This document shows positions 27,136 to 35,562 of a stretch of 64,000 nucleotides of DNA, piece after piece. The stretch lies in assembly GCA_902363535.1 (NCBI GenBank), contig CABJAE010000012.1, positions 7,974 through 71,973 of the forward strand. Direction: 5' to 3'. Under the pieces are notes generated by a model. It saw only the letters and a list, made by a program, of their open reading frames with translations, did not search any database and was not told the DNA's origin. Both the position numbers and the translations under genes were made by a program. The stretch's first letter is position 1, and each line of letters starts with the position of its first letter. The stretch comes from Peptoniphilaceae bacterium. Its GTDB lineage: Bacteria; Bacillota; Clostridia; Tissierellales; Peptoniphilaceae.

Positions 27136-27409
27136 ATTCTTATGTAAAATTTCAGGAAACGTTCCATGCACGGAAAAGGCGCAGGACAATCCAAGGAGGA
27201 TGCGGCATAGCAGACGTTCACCGCCACCTGCCTTTGGATACTTTCAATTTGTTACTTGTTGTTACTTGCCTTAATGCCCGCGTCTTGATGTAAAGTTATT
27301 ATCATGGTAATGTTAAGACATATTAAAATCGGCGCATCTCAAGCAAGGATTGGCTTTTTCGAAATAAATGATTTCAATCGGTACGAGGCGGGATAGAAGG
27401 AGGCAGGGA

Positions 27410-28096
27410 ATGAATGTATTTTTAGTGGCAGGCAGAATCATTCTGGCGGCCTTTTTAGGCGCCATTATCGGCATGGAAAGGGAAACGAAACACAAAGCCG
27501 CCGGTTTCAGAACCCATATTATTGTCAGCGTCGGTGCTTGCTTGATTATGCTCATCGGCATCGACGGCGTCGGCAAAGTATCCGGTGGCGATGGATGGGA
27601 TGCCCTCAGGCTTCCCGCCCAGGTGATCAGCGGCATCGGCTTTTTAGGTGCCGGGACCATCCTTCAAACAAAGGATGGGGTATCCGGCCTCACCACGGCG
27701 GCCACCTTGTGGCTGTCTGCCGCCATCGGACTCGCCGTGGGAATCGGCTATTATGAAGGCGCGATTATAGCGACCGTCGTTTGCCTGATCACCTTGATCT
27801 TGCTCATGGGATTCAGCGATGCGCTCAATGAGCGAACGACAGTATCTTATATTATGGTATTTAACAGTACCAATTTCGACCGAGACCGCTTTTTGAATTT
27901 CACTTCCGAGAAAGGCGTGGAAGTGAGAAAACTCGATATCATTGACGTGGGCATCGAGGACGAATCAATCATTGAAGCCACGTTAACTTTTCATAAAAAT
28001 TACGACATCGAAGATCTTTTCGAGAAGTTAAAATCAGATTCCTGCTTGAAATCGGTAAAATTGAGGAACAAAGAAAATAAAAAAAATAGTAAATGA
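27410..28096 (+). CDS. MgtC/SapB family membrane protein
   Basis: The protein has 228 residues starting at ATG 27,410, with AAGGAGG upstream. The N-terminal membrane domain contains LGAIIGMERETKHKAAGFRTHI, VSVGACLIMLIG and SGIGFLGAGTI, all strongly conserved in MgtC/SapB proteins. The soluble C-terminal part is ACT-like. Family members support growth at low magnesium or modulate ATP synthase. No Mg riboswitch is evident in the 300 bases upstream. Confidence 0.9.
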   Translation: MNVFLVAGRIILAAFLGAIIGMERETKHKAAGFRTHIIVSVGACLIMLIGIDGVGKVSGGDGWDALRLPAQVISGIGFLGAGTILQTKDGVSGLTTAATLWLSAAIGLAVGIGYYEGAIIATVVCLITLILLMGFSDALNERTTVSYIMVFNSTNFDRDRFLNFTSEKGVEVRKLDIIDVGIEDESIIEATLTFHKNYDIEDLFEKLKSDSCLKSVKLRNKENKKNSK

Positions 28097-28108
28097 AGCA
28101 TGAAAAAG

Positions 28109-28144
28109 GATGGCCTTAAGGTTTTAAATCTTAAAGGCCTTTTT
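28109..28144 (+). terminator. Intrinsic terminator after mgtC
   Basis: GGCCTTAAG pairs with CTTAAAGGCC, followed by five Ts. Confidence 0.85.
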
Positions 28145-28275
28145 CTATGCCGAAGGAGCGATGGATATAGAGTAGCATCGGATCTTATTCACGTTTCGAT
28201 AGTTGATATTTATAATGAAGGAAGAGGGTATCTTTTAGAGTAGGTACAAATCCATGTGATTGAAAGGAAAATGAA

Positions 28276-28659
28276 ATGAGCAGAAGCGACAACGATAGGA
28301 AAATATTATTAAAATCCCAGCAAGGAGAATTGGATGCGGTCCTTATGTATCAAGCCCTTGCAGAGGTGGTGAAAGATACAAAGGACGCAGACACCTTTCG
28401 AAAACTGGCTGCAGAAGAAGGTCACCACGCGGCCGTGTTTCACGGACTTACAAACGAAAATTTAAAGCCAAAGAAAACCTTGGCCATCCTCATGCCCATC
28501 CTTTATAAGATAATCGGAAAAAAGAGGCTCTACCCGCTTATTGTAAAGGGAGAATACGCCGCCGAAAACTACGCGCCGGTTGCGGAAAAATTTCCCGTGA
28601 TTGAAAGCGTGAGAAAGGACGAAACTCGACACGGCGATACTGTCGCCGGTCTGCTTTAA
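28276..28659 (+). CDS. Ferritin-like diiron protein (rubrerythrin-type)
   Basis: A 127-residue four-helix protein. Two pairs of metal-ligand motifs are visible: GELDAVLMY with AAEEGHHA, and GEYAAENY with KDETRHG. These fit the Glu/ExxH pattern of ferritin-like diiron sites as in rubrerythrin or the VIT/CCC1-associated domains. There is no rubredoxin tail, so an external electron donor would be needed. It may detoxify peroxide or bind iron. GAAAGGAAAATG is its start. Confidence 0.8.
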   Translation: MSRSDNDRKILLKSQQGELDAVLMYQALAEVVKDTKDADTFRKLAAEEGHHAAVFHGLTNENLKPKKTLAILMPILYKIIGKKRLYPLIVKGEYAAENYAPVAEKFPVIESVRKDETRHGDTVAGLL

Positions 28660-28739
28660 GATTCATAGAGGATGAAAGAGCGAAGCACTTCAACGGATGA
28701 ATGGGACCCAAGTATCGTCCGGTGTATGAGGAGAATAAA

Positions 28740-28955
28740 ATGAAAACAATTCGATTACTCTATCCGGATTATATTAGCGGGGGATTGGACAACTATTATT
28801 TCGGGGCGAAACTTTTTCAACATATTCTGCCTCAAAATGAGAACCGGCCTTTGATTGAAGATGTAGGTATTTATACAAAAACGTTGTTGAAACAACATAC
28901 ATTGGATTCCTTTCCGTTTATGATTAAGAAAAAGAGAAATGAAAGGAGTTATTGA
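28740..28955 (+). pseudogene. N-terminal remnant of an arginase-family gene
   Basis: From ATG 28,740, with GAGGAG upstream, the first 41 residues read RLLYPDYISGGLDNYYFGAK and ILPQNENRPLIE. This is the opening of Firmicutes arginase/formiminoglutamase-like proteins. After that the sequence changes to an unrelated short tail (VGIYTKTLLKQH) and ends at 28,955. All metal-binding His and Asp motifs are missing. The product, if made, cannot be an arginase. It lies two bases before the DUF438 start. Confidence 0.65.
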
Positions 28956-28956
28956 A

Positions 28957-30447
28957 ATGGCAAAGAAACTTGATTTAAATAAAACGGTCTTCGAACTGAC
29001 ACAGGAATACCCGGAACTGGTCGATATTATGGCGGGTCTGGGCTTTACCGAGATAACGAAAAAGCCCATGCTGTATTCCATGGGTAAAATGATGACCATC
29101 CCGAAGGGCGCGAAGATGAAGAACATCTCCATGATTGATGTTATGACCACGTTGATGCGCCATGGATTTGAGCCGGTGGGCGATATGCCGGATATGGCTT
29201 CGGTTTCGAAAACGCAATGGCAGGAAGACAATGCAGGCCACCCTTCCGCGGATCGTAGGGAACAATTGAAGGCATATCTGAAAAGACTCGGCGACGGAGA
29301 AGCCTTGGAAGATGTTAGGGCAGATTTCGTTCGCGAATTCGGAGAAGTGGAGGCGTCGGAGATTATGGAGGCGGAGCAGGCGCTTTTGAAAGAAGGCACG
29401 CCCCTGAGCGAGGTGCAGCGCTTGTGTGACGTGCACTCGGCTTTGTTCCACGGTTCCACCACGGAAGAAAAAATCGCCAATGCCGAAAGGGAAGTGGAGG
29501 CATCGGCCATAAGAAAAAAGGCGCAGGCGGTTAAGCAAGAAAAGGAGGCGAAGACGGCGGCCCTCGAAGCCATCACGGGGCATCCCCTGTACACCTTCAA
29601 GAAAGAAAACGACGCCTTGTCGGCGCTGCTCGCTGAATTTAAAGAGCACAGAGATGAATCGCTACTTGAGCAAATTCGCGAGCTTTCGATTCATTACGCC
29701 AAGAAAGGCGATCTGCTCTATCCGCTGCTTAAGGTTCATTACGATATCTCCGGTCCTTCCGATGTCATGTGGACGGTCGACGATGAAATTCGCGACGGCC
29801 TCGCTTCCCTTGTGAAGGAAAAAGAACATGGCGAAGCATGGAATGCCCGCCTGGATAACCTGCTTACTCGTGCGGAGGAGATGATTTATAAGGAACAGAA
29901 CATTCTCTTTCCCATCTGTGCGGTTAATTTTACGCAAGAGGAATGGTACGGCATTTATCGGGATGCCAAAGATTATGCCGCCTGCTTCGGCGTAGAACAA
30001 AAGACGTGGGAAGATGCTGAAAACATGGCGCAGGCTGTGGCTGAAGCCTCGGAAGGGGAGATCCTCATGCCGGGCGGCCGTTTGACCATTGAGCAGCTGA
30101 TCGCCCTATTAAACACGATCCCCATGGAGATCACCTTTGTCGATGCAGACAATATCAATCGCTTCTTCGACGAAGGGCCGAAGGTATTTAAACGACCTCT
30201 CATGGCGCTGAACCGCGAGGTGTTCTCGTGTCATCCGCCGAAAATCGAGCCCATGGTCCGTCAGATCATCGACGATTTCAGACACGGACGTCGCGATTCT
30301 GTGGAAGTATGGATGGAAAAAGAAGGGCGTACCATGCTGGTTCGATACATGGCTGTGCGGGACAAGAACGGCAAATACCTCGGCACCATGGAATTGGTAC
30401 AGGACATGGAGTTTGCAAAAGAACATTTTCTCGGAAAGCAAGCCTGA
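28957..30447 (+). CDS. DUF1858-DUF438-hemerythrin-PAS sensor protein
   Basis: The protein has 496 residues from ATG 28,957, with AAAGGAG upstream. Four modules are visible. A DUF1858-like N-terminus (FELTQEYPELVDIMAGLGF) comes first. A DUF438 segment (LKAYLKRLGDGEALEDV, residues about 100-165) follows. A hemerythrin-like HHE four-helix region (about 205-345, with HRDES, HYAKKGDLLYP and EEMIYKEQN) comes next. A C-terminal PAS domain has FSCHPPKIEPMVRQIIDDF. Proteins of this kind are predicted sensors or repair factors for oxygen or NO stress. A convergent Crp/Fnr regulator lies just downstream. Confidence 0.87.
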   Translation: MAKKLDLNKTVFELTQEYPELVDIMAGLGFTEITKKPMLYSMGKMMTIPKGAKMKNISMIDVMTTLMRHGFEPVGDMPDMASVSKTQWQEDNAGHPSADRREQLKAYLKRLGDGEALEDVRADFVREFGEVEASEIMEAEQALLKEGTPLSEVQRLCDVHSALFHGSTTEEKIANAEREVEASAIRKKAQAVKQEKEAKTAALEAITGHPLYTFKKENDALSALLAEFKEHRDESLLEQIRELSIHYAKKGDLLYPLLKVHYDISGPSDVMWTVDDEIRDGLASLVKEKEHGEAWNARLDNLLTRAEEMIYKEQNILFPICAVNFTQEEWYGIYRDAKDYAACFGVEQKTWEDAENMAQAVAEASEGEILMPGGRLTIEQLIALLNTIPMEITFVDADNINRFFDEGPKVFKRPLMALNREVFSCHPPKIEPMVRQIIDDFRHGRRDSVEVWMEKEGRTMLVRYMAVRDKNGKYLGTMELVQDMEFAKEHFLGKQA

Positions 30448-30458
30448 TTTTGCGCAAC

Positions 30459-30496
30459 AAAAAAGATTCTTCGACTATGGCCGGAGAATCTTTTTT
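30459..30496. terminator. Bidirectional terminator between the convergent DUF438 and Crp/Fnr genes
   Basis: AAAAAAGATTCT pairs with AGAATCTTTTTT across a 14-base loop. The A and T runs on both sides let it work in both directions. Confidence 0.85.
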
Positions 30497-30575
30497 ATGG
30501 AAAGGTTGCAGTCTCTCTGCGAAAACATGAAACCATCCCTTTTTTCGAGGGGCCATTAATCCCTCCCATCGCAAC

Positions 30576-31247
30576 CTATTCATCCCGTGCGGCTTCATTC
30601 AAGATAAATTCATTTTTCCGAAACGTAATGAGTCCTTCCGCCTGCATTTTCGAAAGTTCATTGGACATGGCACTGCGGTTGACGGCGAGGTAATCGGCAA
30701 GCTGTTGCCGGTTAAAGGGGATGGTGAAGTGTGCGCTTTCGTGTTCCAAGGCTTGCTCGGAGAAATAAGACAGGAGCCTTTCCCTTAGAGATTTTGAAGC
30801 CGTATGCATCATGCGGGAAGACATGTTCAGATTTTTTTGAGCGGAAATGCGAAGCATATTCTGAATGATGCGGTTATGGTAGGCGCATCCTTTCTGACAG
30901 GTCGTCAAAACGTGTTTCATATTTAGAAAGACGATCTCAGTATCTTCGCAGGCCACGACATCGCACAGGAGCTCTTTTCCGGGAATGGCCGCGTAGTTTT
31001 CCGCAAAGACCTCTCCTTTGCCCACGTGCCCGAAAATAATGCTGTTTCCCCAATAGAGATTTACGACGATATTGGCGCTTCCGGATGTTACAAGTCCGAA
31101 GGCATCGACAGGCGATCCGGCTCGAAAGATGACGTCGTCCTTTTGAAATTTCCGCTCATAGGCGCCGAGGCAGAGGAGGAGCTCTTTTATTTCACTTTCG
31201 CTAATGCCGCGGAAAAGCTGCGTGTTTGCCAGAAAAAAAGTATTCAT
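30576..31247 (-). CDS. Crp/Fnr-family transcriptional regulator
   Basis: A 223-residue protein with an N-terminal cyclic-nucleotide-binding-like beta-roll (VIFRAGSPVDAFGLVTSGSA) and a C-terminal winged helix with RQQLADYLAVNRSAMSNELS, the Crp HTH. The Fnr N-terminal Cys cluster is absent. It is divergent from a double-cupin gene, with a palindrome in between, and convergent with the DUF438 sensor. This fits a role in redox or nitrosative stress as for HcpR/Dnr-like regulators, but the ligand is unknown. Confidence 0.87.
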   Translation of the reverse strand: MNTFFLANTQLFRGISESEIKELLLCLGAYERKFQKDDVIFRAGSPVDAFGLVTSGSANIVVNLYWGNSIIFGHVGKGEVFAENYAAIPGKELLCDVVACEDTEIVFLNMKHVLTTCQKGCAYHNRIIQNMLRISAQKNLNMSSRMMHTASKSLRERLLSYFSEQALEHESAHFTIPFNRQQLADYLAVNRSAMSNELSKMQAEGLITFRKNEFILNEAARDE

Positions 31248-31270
31248 AAAAACCTCCGGTTTGTTGCCAT

Positions 31271-31288
31271 AACAACATACGTGTTGTT
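31271..31288. promoter_or_regulatory. Palindromic operator in the crp/cupin divergent promoter
   Basis: AACAACATACGTGTTGTT is an 18-base interrupted palindrome (AACAAC, six bases, GTTGTT). It lies 24 bases upstream of the regulator start and about 50 upstream of the cupin start. Spacing and symmetry fit a Crp/Fnr dimer. Confidence 0.65.
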
Positions 31289-31336
31289 GCGATTGTACTA
31301 CAATACAAGTAGAAAAGCGAGGGAGGAGGAAAAATC

Positions 31337-32008
31337 ATGAACGACTTGGAGATCAACGAAAAGAAAACCACCGGAAAAGTCTTTTCCATCGGGGAGGTGA
31401 ATCCGCCGATTCCGGGATGCACCGTCTCAAAAGCCTTCGGAGGCGATAGTGGGATCACGTATTTTTCCCTGGCCGAGCATACCGACATCAGCGCGGAAAT
31501 CTATCCCTATCATAAATTATTGATCGTGGCGGAGGGAAGCGTGGAGGTTTACGAAAACGACGGCTTTTCGCAAAAGCTGCGCGCCGGAGAATGCATCTTC
31601 ACATGGACCGACGTCCCCGTGGGCATGCGAACGGAAGAAGGCAGTGTGTATACGGAAGTTTGTGTAGAAAAGGAGAGTAGGATGAACGAAATCATCAAAG
31701 CAGGAGAAGTTTTTAAGCTGGAAGACCTCGTTCCTTATGGGGGAGGAAAGATCGTCAACATGGACGTGGTGCACAATGACAAGATGAAGCTTGTGGTGAT
31801 GGCTTTTGATGAAGGCACGGGCCTTTCGGAACACGCCGCCCCCGGCGAGGCAATCATCTTTGCTTTGGACGGCGAGGCCGTGATCGGATATGAAGGAAAA
31901 GATCATGCCATTCGCGCCGGCGAAAACTTTCACTTCGCGAAAGGTGGTCTGCACTCGGTAAAAGCGACGAAGAAGTTTAAGATGGCGCTTCTTCTTACCC
32001 TGGAATAA
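31337..32008 (+). CDS. Double-cupin protein
   Basis: A 223-residue protein with two cupin barrels. The first has YHKLLIVAEGSVEVYENDG and a later GECIFTWTDVPVGM. The second has MAFDEGTGLSEHAAPGEAI and ALDGEAVIGYEGKDH, with candidate metal His residues. GGAGGAGG precedes the ATG. It is divergent from the Crp/Fnr gene and probably its target. Two-cupin proteins of this sort are often metal-binding or sensor proteins in anaerobes. No exact reaction is assignable. Confidence 0.83.
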   Translation: MNDLEINEKKTTGKVFSIGEVNPPIPGCTVSKAFGGDSGITYFSLAEHTDISAEIYPYHKLLIVAEGSVEVYENDGFSQKLRAGECIFTWTDVPVGMRTEEGSVYTEVCVEKESRMNEIIKAGEVFKLEDLVPYGGGKIVNMDVVHNDKMKLVVMAFDEGTGLSEHAAPGEAIIFALDGEAVIGYEGKDHAIRAGENFHFAKGGLHSVKATKKFKMALLLTLE

Positions 32009-32023
32009 TGAAAAGACGTTATT

Positions 32024-32207
32024 ATGAAATATGGAGTCAATGAAAATTGCATCGGGTGCGGACTTTGCGCAGGGATTTGCCCGGAAGTATTTTCCATGAC
32101 CGATGAACGTGGCCAAGGCCATTGAAACAGACGTACCTCTGGAATCGGAAGCGGCGGCAGCGGAAGCAAAGGATAGCTGCCCGGTAGGCGCCATAGAAGA
32201 AGCATAG
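32024..32207 (+). pseudogene. 4Fe-4S ferredoxin, frameshifted
   Basis: The first part reads MKYGVNENCIGCGLCAGICP, the CxxCxxCxxxCP cluster-binding start of a small ferredoxin, then VFSMTDE. Near 32,100-32,112 the frame shifts. The second part reads VAKAIETDVPLESEAAA and ends DSCPVGAIEEA with the last ligand Cys. The region is 184 bases long, not a multiple of three, so no single frame gives a functional protein. It is either a recent inactivation or a sequence error. It follows the double cupin by 15 bases. Confidence 0.8.
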
Positions 32208-32375
32208 AGAAGCCCGCACTGCGTCGAAAGATACGATCGTTCGTTTTCGTTGTTTCCGAATCGACGCCGGATGCGCTTAGGTAGTTTATTCAAAAGGATG
32301 AGAAAAGTTAGGTGAAATACCCTAACTTTTTTCATGGAATAAACGATTTTTATGGAGCGCGCAGGCCGAAACACA

Positions 32376-32404
32376 TTGACAACCATCGATGTGCCTGATA
32401 AAAT
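32376..32404 (+). promoter_or_regulatory. Promoter of the arsenic operon
   Basis: TTGACA at 32,376-32,381 and TAAAAT at 32,399-32,404 are separated by exactly 17 bases. This is a near-consensus sigma-A-type promoter, 58 bases ahead of arsR. Confidence 0.85.
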
Positions 32405-32413
32405 GTCGATAAC

Positions 32414-32429
32414 ATCGATAGGTATCGAT
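32414..32429. promoter_or_regulatory. ArsR operator
   Basis: ATCGATAGGTATCGAT has two ATCGAT half-sites separated by four bases. It lies just after the -10 box and would cover the transcription start. A further ATCGAT lies inside the spacer of the promoter at about 32,385. The placement fits ArsR repression. Confidence 0.75.
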
Positions 32430-32461
32430 CTTATGTTTCTGTTGCAAGGGGGAAAAATAAA

Positions 32462-32761
32462 ATGAAGGATTCTTACGGGGATTACGTCCTCATGTTAAAA
32501 ACCATTTCCGAAGAAACGCGCTTAAAAATAATCGACATGCTTTCCTGCGGCGAATTGTGCGCCTGCGATATTTTAGAAAAATTAAGTATTTCGCAGTCCA
32601 CATTAAGTTATCATATGAATTTGTTGACAAAAAGCGGGCTTGTGGACGGACGAAAGGACGGACCCTGGATGAAATACACCTTGAATCAATCAAAAATATC
32701 TGAATTAAAAGCATTTCTCGCGATGATTACCACGGCAAAAACAGATTGTATCTGTAAATAA
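32462..32761 (+). CDS. arsR: ArsR/SmtB-family repressor
   Basis: A 99-residue winged-helix repressor. ISEETRLKIIDMLSCGELCACDIL includes ELCACD, the ELCVCDL-type arsenite-binding site of ArsR. LSISQSTLSYHMNLLTKSGLV is the DNA-reading helix. It also has a CxC near the C-terminus (TDCICK). Arsenite binding should release the operator and induce arsR, arsC and acr3, which follow directly. Confidence 0.92.
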   Translation: MKDSYGDYVLMLKTISEETRLKIIDMLSCGELCACDILEKLSISQSTLSYHMNLLTKSGLVDGRKDGPWMKYTLNQSKISELKAFLAMITTAKTDCICK

Positions 32762-32777
32762 GAGGAGACGGTGATTT

Positions 32778-33185
32778 ATGAAAAAGAAAGTTGCATTTGT
32801 CTGCGTGCATAATTCCTGCAGAAGCCAAATCGCTGAAGCCTTGGCCAAGAAATTAGGGGGCGATGTGCTGGAGGTGTATTCAGCCGGCACTGAAATAAAA
32901 GAGGAGATTAATCCGGATGCCCGGCGGTTGATGATGGCGATGTATGGTATCGACATGGAAAAAACGCAAAAATCCAAATTGATTCAAGCAATTCCGCCGG
33001 TGGATGAAGTGATTACCATGGGATGCAATGTCGTATGCCCGGTTTTGCCCTTTTCCTACAAAAGTGAGGATTGGGGCCTGGATGATCCTACGGGAAAAGG
33101 CGATGAAGCATTCATAAACGTGATCCGCAGGATCGAGGAAAAAGTGATTGAATTGATTGAAAGGGCCGAAGAGGAGGGGGAATAA
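32778..33185 (+). CDS. arsC: Arsenate reductase, thioredoxin-coupled low-Mr phosphatase type
   Basis: A 135-residue protein with the P-loop FVCVHNSCRSQIAEAL carrying the catalytic Cys (CxxNxxR, here CVHNSCR). VITMGCNVVCPVLPF supplies the second redox Cys pair, as in S. aureus ArsC-type enzymes, followed by WGLDDPTGKGDE. It reduces arsenate to arsenite with thioredoxin. It lies 16 bases after arsR and two bases before the Acr3 start. Confidence 0.93.
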   Translation: MKKKVAFVCVHNSCRSQIAEALAKKLGGDVLEVYSAGTEIKEEINPDARRLMMAMYGIDMEKTQKSKLIQAIPPVDEVITMGCNVVCPVLPFSYKSEDWGLDDPTGKGDEAFINVIRRIEEKVIELIERAEEEGE

Positions 33186-33186
33186 T

Positions 33187-34227
33187 ATGACGGAAGAAAA
33201 AGAGATAAGCTTTTTCGAGCGAAATCTTACATTTTGGGTTTTACTATGCATGGTGATTGGGGTTTTCATCGGGAAATTTCTTCCGGTCATTCCGAACACA
33301 TTGGCTCGATTCGAGTTTTACAATGTATCCATTCCCACGACGATCTTATTGTGGATCATGATTTATCCCATGATGCTAAAAATTAATTTTGCCGGCATCA
33401 AGGGAATTAAAGAGAATCCGAAAGGCTTGTTTATCACCTGGATTGCCAATTGGGTCATTAAGCCGCTATCCATGTATTTTATTTCCTATGCGTTCTTTTT
33501 TGGTGTTTACGGAAAAATCCTGCGCCCCGATTTAGCCACCGAATACCTGGCGGGTACCGTGTTGCTGGGTGCGGCCCCCTGTACTGCCATGGTCTTTGTA
33601 TGGAGCAAGTTGACAAACGGGGACAGTGCGTACACCTTGGTTCAAGTAGCGTCCAATGATCTGATCATTCTCATTGCATATATACCGATTGTAAGTTTTC
33701 TGCTGAATATGAGCAATATCACCATTCCGTGGGAAACATTGTTTTTATCGGTTGTCCTATTCATCGTCGTGCCCCTGGTGGCGAGCATCGCCACGCGACG
33801 GTTTATTCTCTCGAGAAAAAGCGAAGCGTACTTAGAAAAAGAATTTATTCCTCGGTTTGATAAGTATACGATGGTCGGCTTATTGCTCACTTTAGTGATT
33901 ATTTTCTCGTTTCAAGGGCATCACATCGCGGAGCAACCGATGAACATCCTACGCATCGCCGTCCCCCTCATCATTCAAACCTTATTTATCTTTGCCATAA
34001 CCTTTGCCATGGCACATCTTGCGAAATTGCCTTACAGCATTGCGGCGCCCTGCGCCATGATCGGTGCTTCGAATTTCTTTGAACTTGCCGTCGCCGTGGC
34101 GATTTCCCTGTTCGGTTTATCGTCGGGGGCGACCTTAGCGACGGTGGTCGGCGTTCTGGTGGAGGTTCCCGTCATGTTGTTCTTGGTCAGAGTGGCCAAT
34201 TCAATGGAAAGCAAATTTGCAGTTTAA
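33187..34227 (+). CDS. acr3: Acr3-family arsenite efflux permease
   Basis: The protein has 346 residues from ATG 33,187, preceded by GAGGAGGGGG. About ten transmembrane helices. Family motifs are LGAAPCTAMVFVWS, whose Cys is conserved and essential in Acr3, and APCAMIGASNFFELAVAVAI. It exports arsenite made by ArsC, driven by the proton gradient. It closes the arsR-arsC-acr3 operon. Confidence 0.93.
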   Translation: MTEEKEISFFERNLTFWVLLCMVIGVFIGKFLPVIPNTLARFEFYNVSIPTTILLWIMIYPMMLKINFAGIKGIKENPKGLFITWIANWVIKPLSMYFISYAFFFGVYGKILRPDLATEYLAGTVLLGAAPCTAMVFVWSKLTNGDSAYTLVQVASNDLIILIAYIPIVSFLLNMSNITIPWETLFLSVVLFIVVPLVASIATRRFILSRKSEAYLEKEFIPRFDKYTMVGLLLTLVIIFSFQGHHIAEQPMNILRIAVPLIIQTLFIFAITFAMAHLAKLPYSIAAPCAMIGASNFFELAVAVAISLFGLSSGATLATVVGVLVEVPVMLFLVRVANSMESKFAV

Positions 34228-34376
34228 TCAAGTAAGGAATGCGGTTTTTTTATCATGACGAGAAAGAATGAAAGATGGGATTCAATGATTCGGCGGCAAA
34301 AGCGGCGATAAAGCAAAGCGCTTTACGCCCGTACACGGCAAGAAATGCTGCCGGTCTATGGATTTAAAAGAAATAA

Positions 34377-34426
34377 AACAAAACGCTCCGGATCGGCGTG
34401 AAGCTCAAATCCGGAGCGTTTTGTTT
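34377..34426. terminator. Bidirectional terminator between acr3 and the lipoprotein gene
   Basis: ACAAAACGCTCCGGAT pairs perfectly with ATCCGGAGCGTTTTGT, with T and A runs on either side. Confidence 0.92.
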
Positions 34427-34446
34427 ATATAAAGGAAAGGAGTGTG

Positions 34447-35562
34447 CTATTTATTTTCATCGGCACCGGATTCGGGGGATCCGATGAATTCTGCGCTTTT
34501 TGCAATGGCCGCCGCCATGTCGATGATCTTTTGTTTGTTCTTTTCATCACCTTTGTCGGCGTCTGTGTCGCTATCGATAAAGGTGAACATATCGAGAACG
34601 AGGTGTTGTTTCACTTTGTCTTCGGGAATCTCGATCACCACTTCATCTTTGATATTTTCTTGATTGAAGCGCATCGCCGCTTCATAGTCGGCGATTTTCA
34701 TGACCTCGAATCCTTCTTCCTTGTAAGGATCCTCATTATTGACAAAGTGCTCATTGATGTAGGATTTGCCGTCACTTTCTTCAGGATTGTGCATGAAATC
34801 GCGAATCAATTCGATGCGGTAGACGACGGAGGGGTTTTCGGGGCTTTCGTATTTAAAGCGGACCACTAAGCCGTTGTCATCCACAAATTCTTCGACCTTG
34901 ATTGCGCTGCTTTCAAAGGGAATTTCAAAGGGCCATTTCACCTGATGGGTGCCTGTGTAGGCCCCGTCGGAATAGTCCGGCTTGCCCTCATAGGCGCTGT
35001 CGTATTTCAGGCTGTTCAGAATCGTCTTTTCAATTTTGTCGAAAAGTTCTTTGTCGGGCTCCTGGCCATCCTCAAGCTGGCCGTTCGGCAAGATAATAAA
35101 TTCGACGGTGTGGTAGCCGTTCAAATACTTATCCAGGCAAGTGACGTAGCAGTTATAGTTGCCGTCGCCTGTGGTTTTAAGCCATCGCATGCCCGAATCG
35201 GATTCCACCACGCTCTGGCTGTCGTCCACGGGTTCTTCTCCGTCGATGACAATTTCCTTATAGAACGAATCCTCTGCCGAGAGCTGTGCCTGGACGCTCC
35301 AGCTGTTGGTGCCGTCTAAATCGTCGCCTTTGGGATAGTAGCTGATATCTTCCGAGGTCGTGCCGAATTGATGATCCACCACTTCCCAATCCTCTTCGCT
35401 GCCGGGGAGATTAAAGGATACCTCCGTGCCGACGCGGTCGTTTCTGATTTTGAATTCGGTGACCTGATTTTTTCCGCTTTCGCAGGCGGAGAGTGCCAAG
35501 ACCAGTGCCAAAACCAAAGCAATGGGCACAGCTCTTTTAAAAAATGGTAAACGCGTCTTCAT
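34447..35562 (-). CDS. Secreted lipoprotein of unknown function
   Basis: A 371-residue protein. The N-terminal signal peptide ends with the lipobox LALSAC, so it should be lipid-anchored. The mature part is acidic and rich in beta-type sequence, with an apparent internal duplication of a roughly 150-residue module (VSFNLPGSEEDWEVVDHQF versus VKWPFEIPFESSAIKVEEF starting the two halves). No catalytic motif. Family not recognised. Confidence 0.8.
   Translation of the reverse strand: MKTRLPFFKRAVPIALVLALVLALSACESGKNQVTEFKIRNDRVGTEVSFNLPGSEEDWEVVDHQFGTTSEDISYYPKGDDLDGTNSWSVQAQLSAEDSFYKEIVIDGEEPVDDSQSVVESDSGMRWLKTTGDGNYNCYVTCLDKYLNGYHTVEFIILPNGQLEDGQEPDKELFDKIEKTILNSLKYDSAYEGKPDYSDGAYTGTHQVKWPFEIPFESSAIKVEEFVDDNGLVVRFKYESPENPSVVYRIELIRDFMHNPEESDGKSYINEHFVNNEDPYKEEGFEVMKIADYEAAMRFNQENIKDEVVIEIPEDKVKQHLVLDMFTFIDSDTDADKGDEKNKQKIIDMAAAIAKSAEFIGSPESGADENK

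Noticed and set aside
27095..27409. Magnesium riboswitch ahead of mgtC
   Set aside because: No M-box or ykoK-type conserved blocks could be found; only a simple hairpin is visible.
28755..29649. Two long minus-strand ORFs opposite the DUF438 gene
   Set aside because: Antisense shadows of a well-supported multi-domain protein; no start signals.
31517..32386. Minus-strand 289-codon ORF across the cupin and ferredoxin region
   Set aside because: It covers two recognisable plus-strand genes and has no family signature.
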